From: Balneolaceae bacterium
GTDB lineage: Bacteria; Bacteroidota; Rhodothermia; Balneolales; Balneolaceae
DNA: 9,657 bases
NCBI GenBank assembly: GCA_007126675.1
Contig: SLAU01000069.1
Coordinates: 1 to 9,657, forward strand
Reading direction: 5' to 3'
A model generated the notes under the pieces. The model was given only the letters and a program-made list of their open reading frames with translations. It had not been told where the DNA came from and searched no databases. Positions 1 through 6,681 of the stretch are shown piece by piece. Both the position numbers and the translations under genes were made by a program. The number at the start of each line of letters is the position of its first letter. The first letter of the stretch is position 1.

Positions 1-416
1 CCACCATCCCATCCTTCAGCAACAAAATCTGAGAAATACTTATATGCAATTTCTCCTGTCTCATCAGGAGTTACTACAGGTATATCTGTATTTTCGTCCT
101 CGACATGTACCATGGTTTGTCTGTCCGGATCGGTACCCGGCTCAGCCCAACCTAGCAGAGAGCCTGTTATGTAAACGGTATGCTCTGCAGGGTCAAATCC
201 TTCAGCACCAGACATATCCACATGGAAAGTAGCAACACCACCATCTACTTCGAATGAAATGGCATATATCACTCCGTTATCATTGGCATATAAAAGCTCA
301 TCGGGGGAAATAACTCTTTCCTGAGCCATAAGATTTGCATTTGCAAATCCTGCAAAAACTAATCCTGCAATTGCTATTGCAGTCATTTTTTTAAACGAAT
401 CGTAAATGTTTTTCAT
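1..416 (-). CDS. Secreted protein with carbohydrate-binding-like beta domain, 5' part only
   Basis: The gene reads leftward from an ATG at 416-414 and stays open to the window edge, so 138 codons are visible and the C-terminus is missing. Residues 1-32 form a classical signal peptide: lysines at 2, 9 and 10, then a hydrophobic core IAIAGLVFAGFA, with cleavage likely near Ala27 or Ala31. After it comes a beta-rich stretch with a motif around residues 80-95 (VYITGSLLGWAEPGTDP) and an aromatic YKYF at 125-128 followed by a W-D-G turn at 136-138. The spacing of ITGS, W, EPG, YKYF and W resembles the immunoglobulin-like starch/glycogen-binding modules found in secreted Bacteroidota and Balneolota proteins. 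That is family resemblance by eye, not a search result. The missing end could carry further modules or a type IX secretion tail. No Shine-Dalgarno precedes the ATG. A cre/LacI-like operator lies about 135 bp upstream, which suggests sugar control. An opposite-strand reading frame at 44-232 is a shadow of this gene. Confidence 0.8.
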   Translation of the reverse strand, partial: MKNIYDSFKKMTAIAIAGLVFAGFANANLMAQERVISPDELLYANDNGVIYAISFEVDGGVATFHVDMSGAEGFDPAEHTVYITGSLLGWAEPGTDPDRQTMVHVEDENTDIPVVTPDETGEIAYKYFSDFVAEGWDG

Positions 417-549
417 AGATACATTTATGGTTAGTTAAAGTTTACGCTAAAGCAGCTTGCAACAATAATATATGTCGTGGTTACACTACGATATACTGAA
501 GCAATTGTACCTAACCTAATAAACCTATAAGAGGAATCCAAGATATTTG

Positions 550-563
550 TGTAAGCGTTTTCA
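550..563. promoter_or_regulatory. LacI/CcpA-family (cre-like) operator
   Basis: The sequence TGTAAGCGTTTTCA fits the degenerate catabolite-responsive element TGWNANCGNTNWCA and differs from the perfect palindrome TGAAAGCGCTTTCA at two positions. LacI-family regulators bind palindromes of this kind with a central CG. The site is about 135 bp upstream of the secreted carbohydrate-binding-like gene and downstream of the sugar phosphorylase, a sensible place for sugar-dependent control of the former. No LacI-type regulator gene is in the window, so the binding protein is unknown. A single chance match cannot be excluded. Confidence 0.5.
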
Positions 564-789
564 TTTTTTTTAAAAATTATTCTATGCTGTCACTCATTAA
601 CACCTCTAAAACTCTCCAATGGTTTAATGAAAAATTAGTTTATGTATTGAATTATGCAGTCTTTACCGCGCAAGTAAAGCAGAATCTCTCCCAATACTCT
701 TTCGGTACAATTCGCCAAAAAAACCACCGTAATTCTTAAACCGGCTATCCGTTACGAAAACCAATCACTCTAAAATTGCAGTTCGGTTT

Positions 790-830
790 AAGCTAAGTGC
801 TAAAAGCTGTCAGCTGACGGCCGATAGCTT
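790..830. repeat. GCT-rich palindromic repeat, possible phosphorylase terminator
   Basis: Just past the phosphorylase stop codon the DNA carries outer arms AAGCTA (790-795) and TAGCTT (825-830) around the perfect 10-bp palindrome GTCAGCTGAC (809-818), with further AGCT/GCT motifs between them. The block could fold into a cruciform or a bidirectional hairpin and may end the leftward transcript. No strong T-run follows on the minus strand. The CAGCTGAC/GGCCGATAGC texture resembles short degenerate palindromic repeats scattered between genes in some Bacteroidota. That comparison is from memory. Confidence 0.45.
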
Positions 831-832
831 CA

Positions 833-2581
833 CTAAACCACAACCCAAATCACCTGGTACGGACGCAGAGTCAAAGTATCGTGTTTAATGCATTCCTTTT
901 CCGAGATGATATCAATATGGCTGCCGTTTTGATCAATGGGGAGTTTCTCACTTAGTGATTCAACTTCTTTCTCTGAATTGGTAAGATTGGCAATCACCAA
1001 TATTTTTTCTGTTTGGTAAGGGTCTTCCCTCAAAATGCAAAACAGATCTGAATCAACATTAAATACTTCCTGTTCTCCAAAGGGATGAAATGCCGGATGT
1101 TTACTGCGCTTTTTCAAAATCTGTTTGTACCGGTTGAAAATACGGTGTGTGTTGGTATCCGGATCATTTATGGCATCGGTCAGCTCATCATAATACCATT
1201 TTTTCCGGTTGATGGTGCGATAGCGCCCGGTTATGGAAACGCCCTTCATATTATTCCGTGTGGCGGTCAAATTGTGGAAATAGATTCCCGGCACACCCTG
1301 CAGGCTAAGCATAATAATCTGAGAGCAGATATACCGCCTCTCCTGCAAACTCTGCGATCCGTTATAATCGGAGAATGCATCAAAGTAAGTGATATTCAAT
1401 TCATACGGACTCAGGCTGCCATCGGGATTTTGCTTTTCCGATACAAAACCTCCCCTCTTGCGCATTCCATCTACCAATGCCCTGAACTCTTCATCGGGTA
1501 CCAGGCCTTCAAGCGGACGAACACCTATACCATCGTGCGATGAAGTAAAATTAAAATAGGTGCACTTCTCCGGCAGATCATTCAGCGAAGAAGCCCATTT
1601 GGTCAGATACTCTGCATTTTCACCTAATATAGCATGAAGCAGCAGCGGCGGCAGGCTGAACTGATACACCATGTGTGCCTCATCACCATCACCGAAATAG
1701 CTGATATTTTCTTTATGAGGAACATTTGTTTCGGTAATGATAGTAGCATGCGGAGCGTAATAGTCGACAAGAGTTCTGATCAGTTTCACGATTTCATGCG
1801 TTTCGGGCAGATGGATGCAATTTGTGCCCAGCTCCTTCCATATAAAGGCTACAGCATCCAAACGGATCACACTCAGGCCTTTGCTTAAATAAAGCAGAAA
1901 AATATTTATGAAACGGAACAACAATACAGGATTCGCAAAGTTTACGTCGATCTGATCGGGACTGAAGGTAGACCATACAAACTTTTCGCCCTGATCGGTA
2001 TGTACCGGCGTGAGCAGGGGTGAGCTTCTGGGGCGCGTCACCATACTGAGATCTTCGGAGGGATCAACTTCAATAAAAAATCTATTATACGGTTTTTTAT
2101 CCTTCAGATAATTTTTAAACCAGCTGCTGTAGCGCGATGCATGATTCATCACCAAATCACCCATCAGCTTAAAATCTTTGCTCATCTCTTCAATATCGTC
2201 CCATCCGCCAAGCGTGGTATCCACTTTTACATAATCAACAACTGAAAAACCATCATCCGAGGAGCTAGGATAAAATGGCAAAATGTGCACAGTTGAGATA
2301 TACCCTTTTAGCTCCTGCACTAAAAACTGATGCTGTTTATGCAGTTTCGATACCGGCTCGCCGGGCTCCGGCTGTACCATATCACCATACGTGATTAAAA
2401 TGGCATCTTCGTGTGACCACAAATCACTGCCGGTTTCCTCATCAACAGGCTTCAGGTTATATGTCTCAAGCAGATCGTGGGTCTGATCCAGGCAAAAGTC
2501 TACATAACCTTCGCCATAGATAAATGCAAAATGGGCAGAGAGTTTTTTTTCTATCTCTTCTGTAAAAAGCGGGTAATCCAT
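833..2581 (-). CDS. GH13_18 sugar phosphorylase, glucosylglycerate phosphorylase type
   Basis: This 582-residue cytoplasmic enzyme (no signal peptide) belongs to the glycoside hydrolase family 13 phosphorylases, which split an alpha-glucoside with phosphate to give alpha-glucose 1-phosphate. The GH13 landmarks are present: DLVMNH at 142-147, the nucleophile Asp242 within IRLDAVAFIWK, the acid/base Glu284 within TETNVPHKE, and the transition-state Asp350 within SSHDGIG. Two segments fit the YcjM/glucosylglycerate phosphorylase branch better than sucrose phosphorylase: RPRSSPLLTPV (183-193) and GTNCIHLPETH (252-262). I therefore infer D-glycerate as the acceptor, but glucosylglycerol, sucrose or sucrose 6-phosphate cannot be ruled out by eye. 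Length is normal for the group. The gene stands alone, with no glycerate kinase, transporter or phosphoglucomutase beside it. The ATG at 2581 lacks a Shine-Dalgarno. Long plus-strand frames inside (for example 1085-1543) are shadows. Confidence 0.9.
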   Translation of the reverse strand: MDYPLFTEEIEKKLSAHFAFIYGEGYVDFCLDQTHDLLETYNLKPVDEETGSDLWSHEDAILITYGDMVQPEPGEPVSKLHKQHQFLVQELKGYISTVHILPFYPSSSDDGFSVVDYVKVDTTLGGWDDIEEMSKDFKLMGDLVMNHASRYSSWFKNYLKDKKPYNRFFIEVDPSEDLSMVTRPRSSPLLTPVHTDQGEKFVWSTFSPDQIDVNFANPVLLFRFINIFLLYLSKGLSVIRLDAVAFIWKELGTNCIHLPETHEIVKLIRTLVDYYAPHATIITETNVPHKENISYFGDGDEAHMVYQFSLPPLLLHAILGENAEYLTKWASSLNDLPEKCTYFNFTSSHDGIGVRPLEGLVPDEEFRALVDGMRKRGGFVSEKQNPDGSLSPYELNITYFDAFSDYNGSQSLQERRYICSQIIMLSLQGVPGIYFHNLTATRNNMKGVSITGRYRTINRKKWYYDELTDAINDPDTNTHRIFNRYKQILKKRSKHPAFHPFGEQEVFNVDSDLFCILREDPYQTEKILVIANLTNSEKEVESLSEKLPIDQNGSHIDIISEKECIKHDTLTLRPYQVIWVVV

Positions 2582-2962
2582 CTCTGAAATTGAATTAATT
2601 TTGAAGGTTCAAACAAACGATGATTTTATGTGAAAGTAAAGTCTGAAGTATGATCAGATATAATATTTGTATAGCTGTCAGGCATATACATCATTTATAA
2701 AAAAGAGTTTTAAGACGCTATAATTCCTGAATCGTACCATTAATACTATTAACAACCGAAATATCTGCTTCAGTTTAATATCAGAAAAGTACCTTTCTTA
2801 GTTTTGAGTTATCTCCCTTTATGTACTTCCCAAGTGCACAGAAACAAGCTTTAATTGTTCTGAATTAATCCAAGTTTCACAACACTCAATTTCCCAACTC
2901 GTTTTTTATGGCAAGATGCAGATCTTTCGTAACTTTAAGGCTACGTAAAAAATTATCTTTAT
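2582..2962. other. Divergent promoter region, phosphorylase / sigma-54 activator
   Basis: This 381-bp AT-rich spacer must contain the start signals of both flanking genes, which point away from each other. No reading frame, RNA gene or strong hairpin was seen. The only promoter candidate I can point to is TAACTTTA at 2930-2937, in front of the sigma-54 activator. On the phosphorylase side a TTTGTTTG stretch (reverse complement, around 2611-2618) is a one-mismatch -7 element but lacks a good -33 partner. No sigma-54-type GG-N10-GC element was found here. Confidence 0.6.
2906..2937 (+). promoter_or_regulatory. Weak Bacteroidota-type promoter for the sigma-54 activator operon
   Basis: TAACTTTA at 2930-2937 matches 7 of 8 positions of the Bacteroidota -7 element TAnnTTTG, and it would place the start of transcription near 2944, about 19 nt before the ATG at 2963. 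The -33 element is poor: only a T-run with no TTG at the expected distance. The call rests mainly on position. Confidence 0.3.
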
Positions 2963-4243
2963 ATGGACAGAGAAGCATTACAAGAACGGTTCGGACTGCT
3001 TGGTGATACACCTGCTATCAAGCATGTAGTTGATAAGATCATGCAGGTGGCCAAAACCGACATAACAGTATTACTGCAGGGAGAGAGCGGGGTTGGAAAA
3101 GATGTAACAGCCCGGGCTATTCACTCAATCAGTGACAGAAAACGAAACGATCTTGTGATCGTTAATTGTGGCGCAATTCCGGAAGGAATTATAGAAAGCG
3201 AGTTATTCGGCCATGAAAAAGGCTCGTTTACCGGTGCTCACGAAGCACGAAAAGGGTATTTTGAAAAAGCGGATGGCGGCACCATATTTTTGGATGAAAT
3301 TGCAGATACACCGAAAAACATCCAGGTGAAACTGCTTCGGGTACTGGAAAATGGTGAGTTTTTCCGAGTGGGATCCAGCAAGATGTACACCAGTGACGTT
3401 CGAGTAATAGCTGCTACAAATAAAGACCTTTGGACTGAAGTTCAGAACGGTAATTTCCGGGAGGATCTATATTACCGGCTGGATACAGTTAAGATAAAAC
3501 TGCCTCCGCTACGTGAGCGTCAGGATGATATCATCCCGATCTTTAAAAAGTTTGTAAGTGAGTTTTCAGCCAAATACGATTCCGTTTTCCGCGGATTTTC
3601 GGATGAAGCAAAAGAACTGCTGGTATCATATCGCTGGCCGGGTAATGTTCGTGAGCTTAAAAATGTGGCTGAGCAGCTCGTGGTTCTTGAAAAATCACAG
3701 TTCGTGGATGCAGAAAAACTTCAGAAATATCTGAAGGGACGCCAGCACCATGGTTCTACTGATAACCTCCCGATTGTGGCTGAGCAGCAAGCGGATAACC
3801 AAAACTTTGAAAGCAGCACAGGCTCAGATTCAGCTCTCATATACCGCGCACTGGTTGAAATGCGAACGGATATTACGGATCTCAAAAAAATGCTGGCCAA
3901 ATTTTTGTATTCTTCATTCAGCAGTAAAGAGATGAAAGCATTACCTGAGGCGATGCCGCGAAATATTGATCCGAATAATATCTCGGTTTTTATTAATGAT
4001 GACGGAGATCAGGAGCTTGGCGTAACAACACCTGAATTTAGTGACAGCGACCTTGATAGTGATGATGAAAATTTAAACCAATTTTTTGAAGGCAAAGAGA
4101 TTCCTTCTATTGAGGAAGCTGAGAAGTTCCTTATTATGCAGGCATTGAAAAAGTTTGAAGGAAACCGGAGAAAAGCTTCAGAGGCACTTGGAGTAAGTGA
4201 ACGTACGTTATACAGGAAACTAGACCAATATGAGCTTCAGTAA
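2963..4243 (+). CDS. Sigma-54-dependent activator, AAA+ and Fis-type HTH, no receiver domain
   Basis: This 426-residue bacterial enhancer-binding protein remodels RNA polymerase-sigma-54 by ATP hydrolysis. The AAA+ domain begins almost at residue 1. Walker A is GESGVGKD (40-47), the sigma-54-contacting loop is GSFTGA (87-92; the classical form is GAFTGA), Walker B is GGTIFLDEI (105-113), sensor I is ATNKD (151-155), the arginine-finger segment is FREDLYYRL (165-173) and sensor II is RWPGNVREL (224-232). A linker follows, with a helical segment ALVEMRTDITDLKKML (291-311 region) and a very acidic stretch at about 345-380. A Fis-type helix-turn-helix closes the protein (381-424; NRRKASEALGVSERTLYRKL). 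There is no response-regulator, GAF or PAS domain, so activity is probably set by a partner protein or by expression level, as for PspF. The stop overlaps the LptE start by 14 nt, which indicates an operon. Pairing with LptE is, as I recall, common in Bacteroidota. The ATG lacks a Shine-Dalgarno. Confidence 0.93.
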   Translation: MDREALQERFGLLGDTPAIKHVVDKIMQVAKTDITVLLQGESGVGKDVTARAIHSISDRKRNDLVIVNCGAIPEGIIESELFGHEKGSFTGAHEARKGYFEKADGGTIFLDEIADTPKNIQVKLLRVLENGEFFRVGSSKMYTSDVRVIAATNKDLWTEVQNGNFREDLYYRLDTVKIKLPPLRERQDDIIPIFKKFVSEFSAKYDSVFRGFSDEAKELLVSYRWPGNVRELKNVAEQLVVLEKSQFVDAEKLQKYLKGRQHHGSTDNLPIVAEQQADNQNFESSTGSDSALIYRALVEMRTDITDLKKMLAKFLYSSFSSKEMKALPEAMPRNIDPNNISVFINDDGDQELGVTTPEFSDSDLDSDDENLNQFFEGKEIPSIEEAEKFLIMQALKKFEGNRRKASEALGVSERTLYRKLDQYELQ

Positions 4244-4745
4244 AAAAGTATTCCTGGCACTTGCAGTTTTTGGAGTGACACTTACCGGTTGTGTACAGTA
4301 CAGTTTTACGGGCACCTCCATCCCATCGGATGTTCGAACGATCTATATCTCGTTTTTCCCGGATAATTCAACAAGCGGACTGGGTAATTTAAGTGATCAA
4401 CTAAACACCGCACTTATTGAGCGATTTGTGAATCAAAGCCGCCTTTCGCTCACCAGTGATGAAGATGGTGCTGATTCCCGCATGTCGGGCACTATTCAAT
4501 CATACCGTAACAGGCCGTTCAGTGTTGGGGGTGATCAGCAGGCAAACCTGAATGAAATCCAGATAACCGTGAGAGCAAAGTTTCAATTTGCCCGGGATGA
4601 CGAACCTGTTTATGAAAAAAACATTACCGGCAGCGCTACTTATAATGTGCGAGAAAACCCGGTTGATGGAGAGCTTGAGGCCGCACGAGAGGCTTTGCAG
4701 CAGATTGCTAATAACGCATTTAATGATGCAGTAAGTGACTGGTAG
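4230..4745 (+). CDS. lptE: LptE-like LPS-assembly outer-membrane lipoprotein
   Basis: This 171-residue lipoprotein probably supports LptD in moving lipopolysaccharide to the outer-membrane surface. The N-terminus is a lipoprotein signal: Lys5-Lys6, a hydrophobic stretch, then the lipobox LTGC with the lipidated cysteine at 21. The mature part shows the LptE pattern: C-x-Y-x-F-x-G-x-S-I-P at 21-32, then a beta strand TIYISFFPDN (38-47), an amphipathic stretch LSDQLNTALIERFVNQSRL (54-72), and a later TVRAKFQF / NITGSATYNV beta region. Length is typical. The ATG at 4230 lies inside the end of the upstream regulator gene (14-nt overlap), so translation is likely coupled. The TPR gene follows after 33 nt. 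The lptE symbol rests on family resemblance; an uncharacterised lipoprotein of the same fold is the main alternative. Confidence 0.85.
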   Translation: MSFSKKVFLALAVFGVTLTGCVQYSFTGTSIPSDVRTIYISFFPDNSTSGLGNLSDQLNTALIERFVNQSRLSLTSDEDGADSRMSGTIQSYRNRPFSVGGDQQANLNEIQITVRAKFQFARDDEPVYEKNITGSATYNVRENPVDGELEAAREALQQIANNAFNDAVSDW

Positions 4746-4778
4746 ATTTTTTACAGTTATAGCATTAAACTATGGGCG

Positions 4779-5405
4779 ATGAAAAATTTAACTGAACATA
4801 TTCCACCTTCGCTTCAAGTTTATGTTGACCAGTTTGAGGATGACCCAAAAGGAACCATTGAACGGCTTGAACAACATGTTAACAGAAGAAATATCGGTGC
4901 AGTAGGATATTATTTTCTGGCACATTTTTGCCATGAATCAGGCAGGCTCGAAAAGGCAAAAAAATATGCCTGGACAGCGAAAATATTGGCCCCGGGAAGT
5001 CCAGGCCTTGAGCACCTTCATTATTACATCACACATCCCGAATCATTTGATGCGTGGAAACCTGTAAATGATCGTCCTGCTTTCAGAAAAGACTTCCAAA
5101 GAAACGATCGTCCCCATCCCATACAAGATCTGGATAGCCTGATTACAAAATTAAGCGCCGCAGAAAAGGAAAAGATTAAACTGCGGGAAACAGACGATAA
5201 AGAAAGAAAAGATCTCGGGCTCGAATCTTCCAAAGTGGACGATATCGTAACTGAAACGCTGGCACATATCCACGAACAGCAAAATAATTACAACGCTGCC
5301 ATCAATACTTATCAGCAGCTTTTGAAAAGCAATCCATCCAGAAAAGATCACTACGAGAAGCAGATTACGCGCCTGAAGAAAAAGGATGCTGAAAACAAAG
5401 ATTGA
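4779..5405 (+). CDS. TPR-repeat protein, third gene of the sigma-54 activator/LptE operon
   Basis: This 208-residue soluble protein has no signal peptide or membrane segment. Residues about 41-75 (GAVGYYFLAHFCHESGRLEKAKKYAWTA) fit a tetratricopeptide unit, and about 157-190 (VTETLAHIHEQQNNYNAAINTYQQLL followed by NPSR) is a textbook TPR with the terminal Asn-Pro. Between them is a charged, probably flexible linker (95-150) rich in Lys, Arg, Asp and Glu. The C-terminus is a basic helix (YEKQITRLKKK). TPRs bind other proteins, but the partner is not visible here; placement after LptE suggests an envelope-related or regulatory role. The start at 4779 is chosen because the ATG seven bases upstream (4772) meets a stop after seven codons. 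The gene begins 33 nt after lptE with no terminator between. Opposite-strand frames within it are shadows. Confidence 0.85.
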   Translation: MKNLTEHIPPSLQVYVDQFEDDPKGTIERLEQHVNRRNIGAVGYYFLAHFCHESGRLEKAKKYAWTAKILAPGSPGLEHLHYYITHPESFDAWKPVNDRPAFRKDFQRNDRPHPIQDLDSLITKLSAAEKEKIKLRETDDKERKDLGLESSKVDDIVTETLAHIHEQQNNYNAAINTYQQLLKSNPSRKDHYEKQITRLKKKDAENKD

Positions 5406-5429
5406 GGGGGCTTAAAAAGATTAAAAAAA

Positions 5430-5595
5430 CCTGAGGCTGTCCAAAAAAGGCCTTACTAATCGAATTTCGCTTAAATAATTTAGATTTATACTTCTAACTC
5501 ACCCTATCATCCCTCTCTAAATAATAGAGAGGGATATAATGTCTAAATTATTTAAGCTGGTTCATAAACTGATTTACTTTTTGGACAGGCTCAGG
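5430..5595. mobile_element. MITE-like element made of three nested inverted repeats
   Basis: The 166-bp segment folds back on itself three times. Outer arms are CCTGAGGCTGTCCAAAAA (5430-5447) and its complement at 5578-5595, 17 of 18 matching. Middle arms are GCTTAAATAATTTAGA (5469-5484) and its exact complement at 5542-5557. The inner hairpin has an 11-bp stem, ATCCCTCTCTA (5509-5519) against TAGAGAGGGAT (5525-5535), with loop AATAA. The outer arms have the look of insertion-sequence ends (GGCTGTCCAAAA). No transposase or other reading frame is inside, so a non-autonomous element fits best. No clear target-site duplication was found; the palindromic CTGAG/CTCAG at the two ends may hide one. 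The element sits in the gap between convergent genes, where it could also end transcription from both sides. Confidence 0.65.
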
Positions 5596-5613
5596 ATTCT
5601 CTTCTATCAGGGC

Positions 5614-6258
5614 TTAACCTTTTACAAACGCGTTGTTCTTTTTCTCAAAACCAATGGTGGTCTCCGGTCCGTGCCCGGGCAGCACACGGGTGGTATCGGG
5701 TAATGTATAAAGCTTTTCCCGGATCGACTTTTCAAGCAAATCAAAATTTCCTTTGTAAAGATCAGTCCGCCCGATACTTCCCTTAAAAAGTGTATCACCT
5801 GCAATCAATACTCCCATATCCTCAAAATAAAGTGATACGTGATCCGGCGAGTGTCCCGGAGTGTAAAAAACATCCATAGTAAATGAACCGACTGAAAAAT
5901 CTTTCTGTTCGTCAAGCGGTTCGGGGGTAAAATCAAACCCGCCTGTCCGTATTCCGAACATCGCTGATTGCTCCGGAAACCGTTCCCACAGGTGTGTATC
6001 TGTTTGATTCAGATAAACCGGGACGTCATAAACTTTCAGGAGAAGTGACAATCCTAAAACATGATCTACATGTGCATGTGTGAGTAGTACCGCAATCACT
6101 TCCGATCCGGATTCACTCACTGCTTTTTTCAGTTGCTCAAACTCTGACTGGTTAGAAAAGCCGGGATCGATCACAACAGATTTTCCCTCCTTTGTAAGCA
6201 GATAAGTATTTTCGGCAAAGGGTCCTACTTCAAACTTTTTTATATCCATAGCATCCAT
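5614..6258 (-). CDS. Metallo-beta-lactamase-fold hydrolase, YcbL/glyoxalase II-like
   Basis: This 214-residue cytoplasmic hydrolase is close in length to type II glyoxalases of the YcbL group, which hydrolyse thioesters such as S-lactoylglutathione. All metal-binding positions of the fold are present: HAHVDH (61-66), His136 in TPGHSPDH, Asp155 in AGDTLF and His196 in LPGHGPET. The GSIGRTDL segment (160-167) is typical of YcbL-like enzymes. The long C-terminal substrate-binding domain of classical glyoxalase II is absent. The true substrate is therefore uncertain; a persulfide or another thioester is possible. The ATG at 6258 is used here; Met4 (6249-6247) is an alternative. Neither has a Shine-Dalgarno, and the leader is a U-rich tail from the L31 terminator that ends about 8 nt upstream. 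Confidence 0.9.
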   Translation of the reverse strand: MDAMDIKKFEVGPFAENTYLLTKEGKSVVIDPGFSNQSEFEQLKKAVSESGSEVIAVLLTHAHVDHVLGLSLLLKVYDVPVYLNQTDTHLWERFPEQSAMFGIRTGGFDFTPEPLDEQKDFSVGSFTMDVFYTPGHSPDHVSLYFEDMGVLIAGDTLFKGSIGRTDLYKGNFDLLEKSIREKLYTLPDTTRVLPGHGPETTIGFEKKNNAFVKG

Positions 6259-6265
6259 TTTAAAT

Positions 6266-6303
6266 AAAAAAAGGATGCAACGATCTGATCATTGCATCCT
6301 TTT
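6266..6303 (-). terminator. Strong intrinsic terminator after the L31 gene
   Basis: Read on the minus strand, AAAAGGATGCAA (complement of 6292-6303) pairs perfectly with TTGCATCCTTTT (complement of 6269-6280). Inside the stem, GATC/GATC can pair further, and a seven-T run (complement of 6266-6272) follows the stem. This is a canonical Rho-independent terminator about 20 nt after the L31 stop codon. It ends only about 8 nt before the hydrolase ATG, so it also decides how much L31 transcript reaches that gene. Confidence 0.88.
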
Positions 6304-6322
6304 AAACTGTTCGGTTAAAAAA

Positions 6323-6532
6323 TTACTTCTTGTAACGACGGTTGAAACGGTCGATACGGTCAGCTTTCTTCTGTACTTTCTTATCGCTGTTGTAAAACGG
6401 ATGGTTTTTTGAATCGATTTCACTCTTGAAAACACCATCTTTTACATTCATCGTGCTGCGTGTTTTCATTTCGGTACCATCACTAAGCACTACTGTAATT
6501 TCTTTATATTCGGGATGAATTCCTTTCTTCAT
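6323..6532 (-). CDS. rpmE2: 50S ribosomal protein L31, zinc-free type B
   Basis: This 69-residue basic protein matches large-subunit protein L31: MKKGIHPEYKEI at the start, a TRST segment (24-27), EIDSKNHPFY (38-47) and a basic tail DRFNRRYKK. It has no cysteine at all, so it is the C-minus (type B, YkgM-like) form that does not hold zinc. In many bacteria this form replaces the zinc-bearing form when zinc is short. Whether a zinc form exists elsewhere in this genome is unknown. No zinc-uptake-repressor palindrome was recognised upstream, so it may be the only, housekeeping copy. A TTG-N20-TATCTTTA promoter lies 34-64 bp upstream, and a strong terminator follows. Confidence 0.93.
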   Translation of the reverse strand: MKKGIHPEYKEITVVLSDGTEMKTRSTMNVKDGVFKSEIDSKNHPFYNSDKKVQKKADRIDRFNRRYKK

Positions 6533-6565
6533 AATTCTTTTGGTATTGATTTTTTTCAGAGACTT

Positions 6566-6596
6566 TAAAGATACGGGTTGTAATATGTTTATGCAA
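6566..6596 (-). promoter_or_regulatory. Bacteroidota-type promoter of the L31 gene
   Basis: On the minus strand, TTG (complement of 6594-6596) is followed after 20 nt by TATCTTTA (complement of 6566-6573), 7 of 8 matching the Bacteroidota -7 element TAnnTTTG. Transcription would start near 6559, giving a leader of about 27 nt. Spacing and position are as expected for this promoter class. Confidence 0.55.
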
Positions 6597-6681
6597 TAAA
6601 TATGTAGGGATCGAAACTGCTTTGAAATCCTGATATTTGCGATCCGTAAATGTAAAATCCAGAGATTCGCTCTTTCTTTTT

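Larger units (their letters stand above)
417..832. other. Intergenic spacer between two minus-strand genes
   Basis: This 416-bp AT-rich spacer has no convincing reading frame on either strand. It should hold the promoter and leader of the secreted-protein gene (ATG at 416) and the 3' end of the phosphorylase transcript. Recognisable items are a cre/LacI-like palindrome at 550-563, a short inverted repeat CTTTAC-N7-GTAAAG at 661-679, and a palindromic GCT-rich block at 790-830. I found no clear TAnnTTTG-type promoter in front of the secreted-protein gene. Confidence 0.7.

Noticed and set aside
44..232. Plus-strand 62-codon reading frame
   Set aside because: It lies antisense to the secreted-protein gene, which has a proper signal peptide and stays open to the window edge; the plus-strand translation shows no family resemblance.
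661..679. CTTTAC-N7-GTAAAG inverted repeat as an operator
   Set aside because: Six-base arms in AT-rich intergenic DNA are expected by chance, and it is far from any start codon.
1085..1543. Plus-strand 152-codon reading frame
   Set aside because: Antisense shadow of the GH13_18 phosphorylase, whose catalytic motifs are intact throughout.
2909..2919. TGGCAAGATGC upstream of the sigma-54 activator as a sigma-54 promoter
   Set aside because: GC occurs far too close to GG; there is no GG-N10-GC register.
4918..4932. TGGCACATTTTTGCC as a sigma-54 promoter
   Set aside because: The spacing between GG and GC is one base short, and it lies inside the TPR coding sequence.
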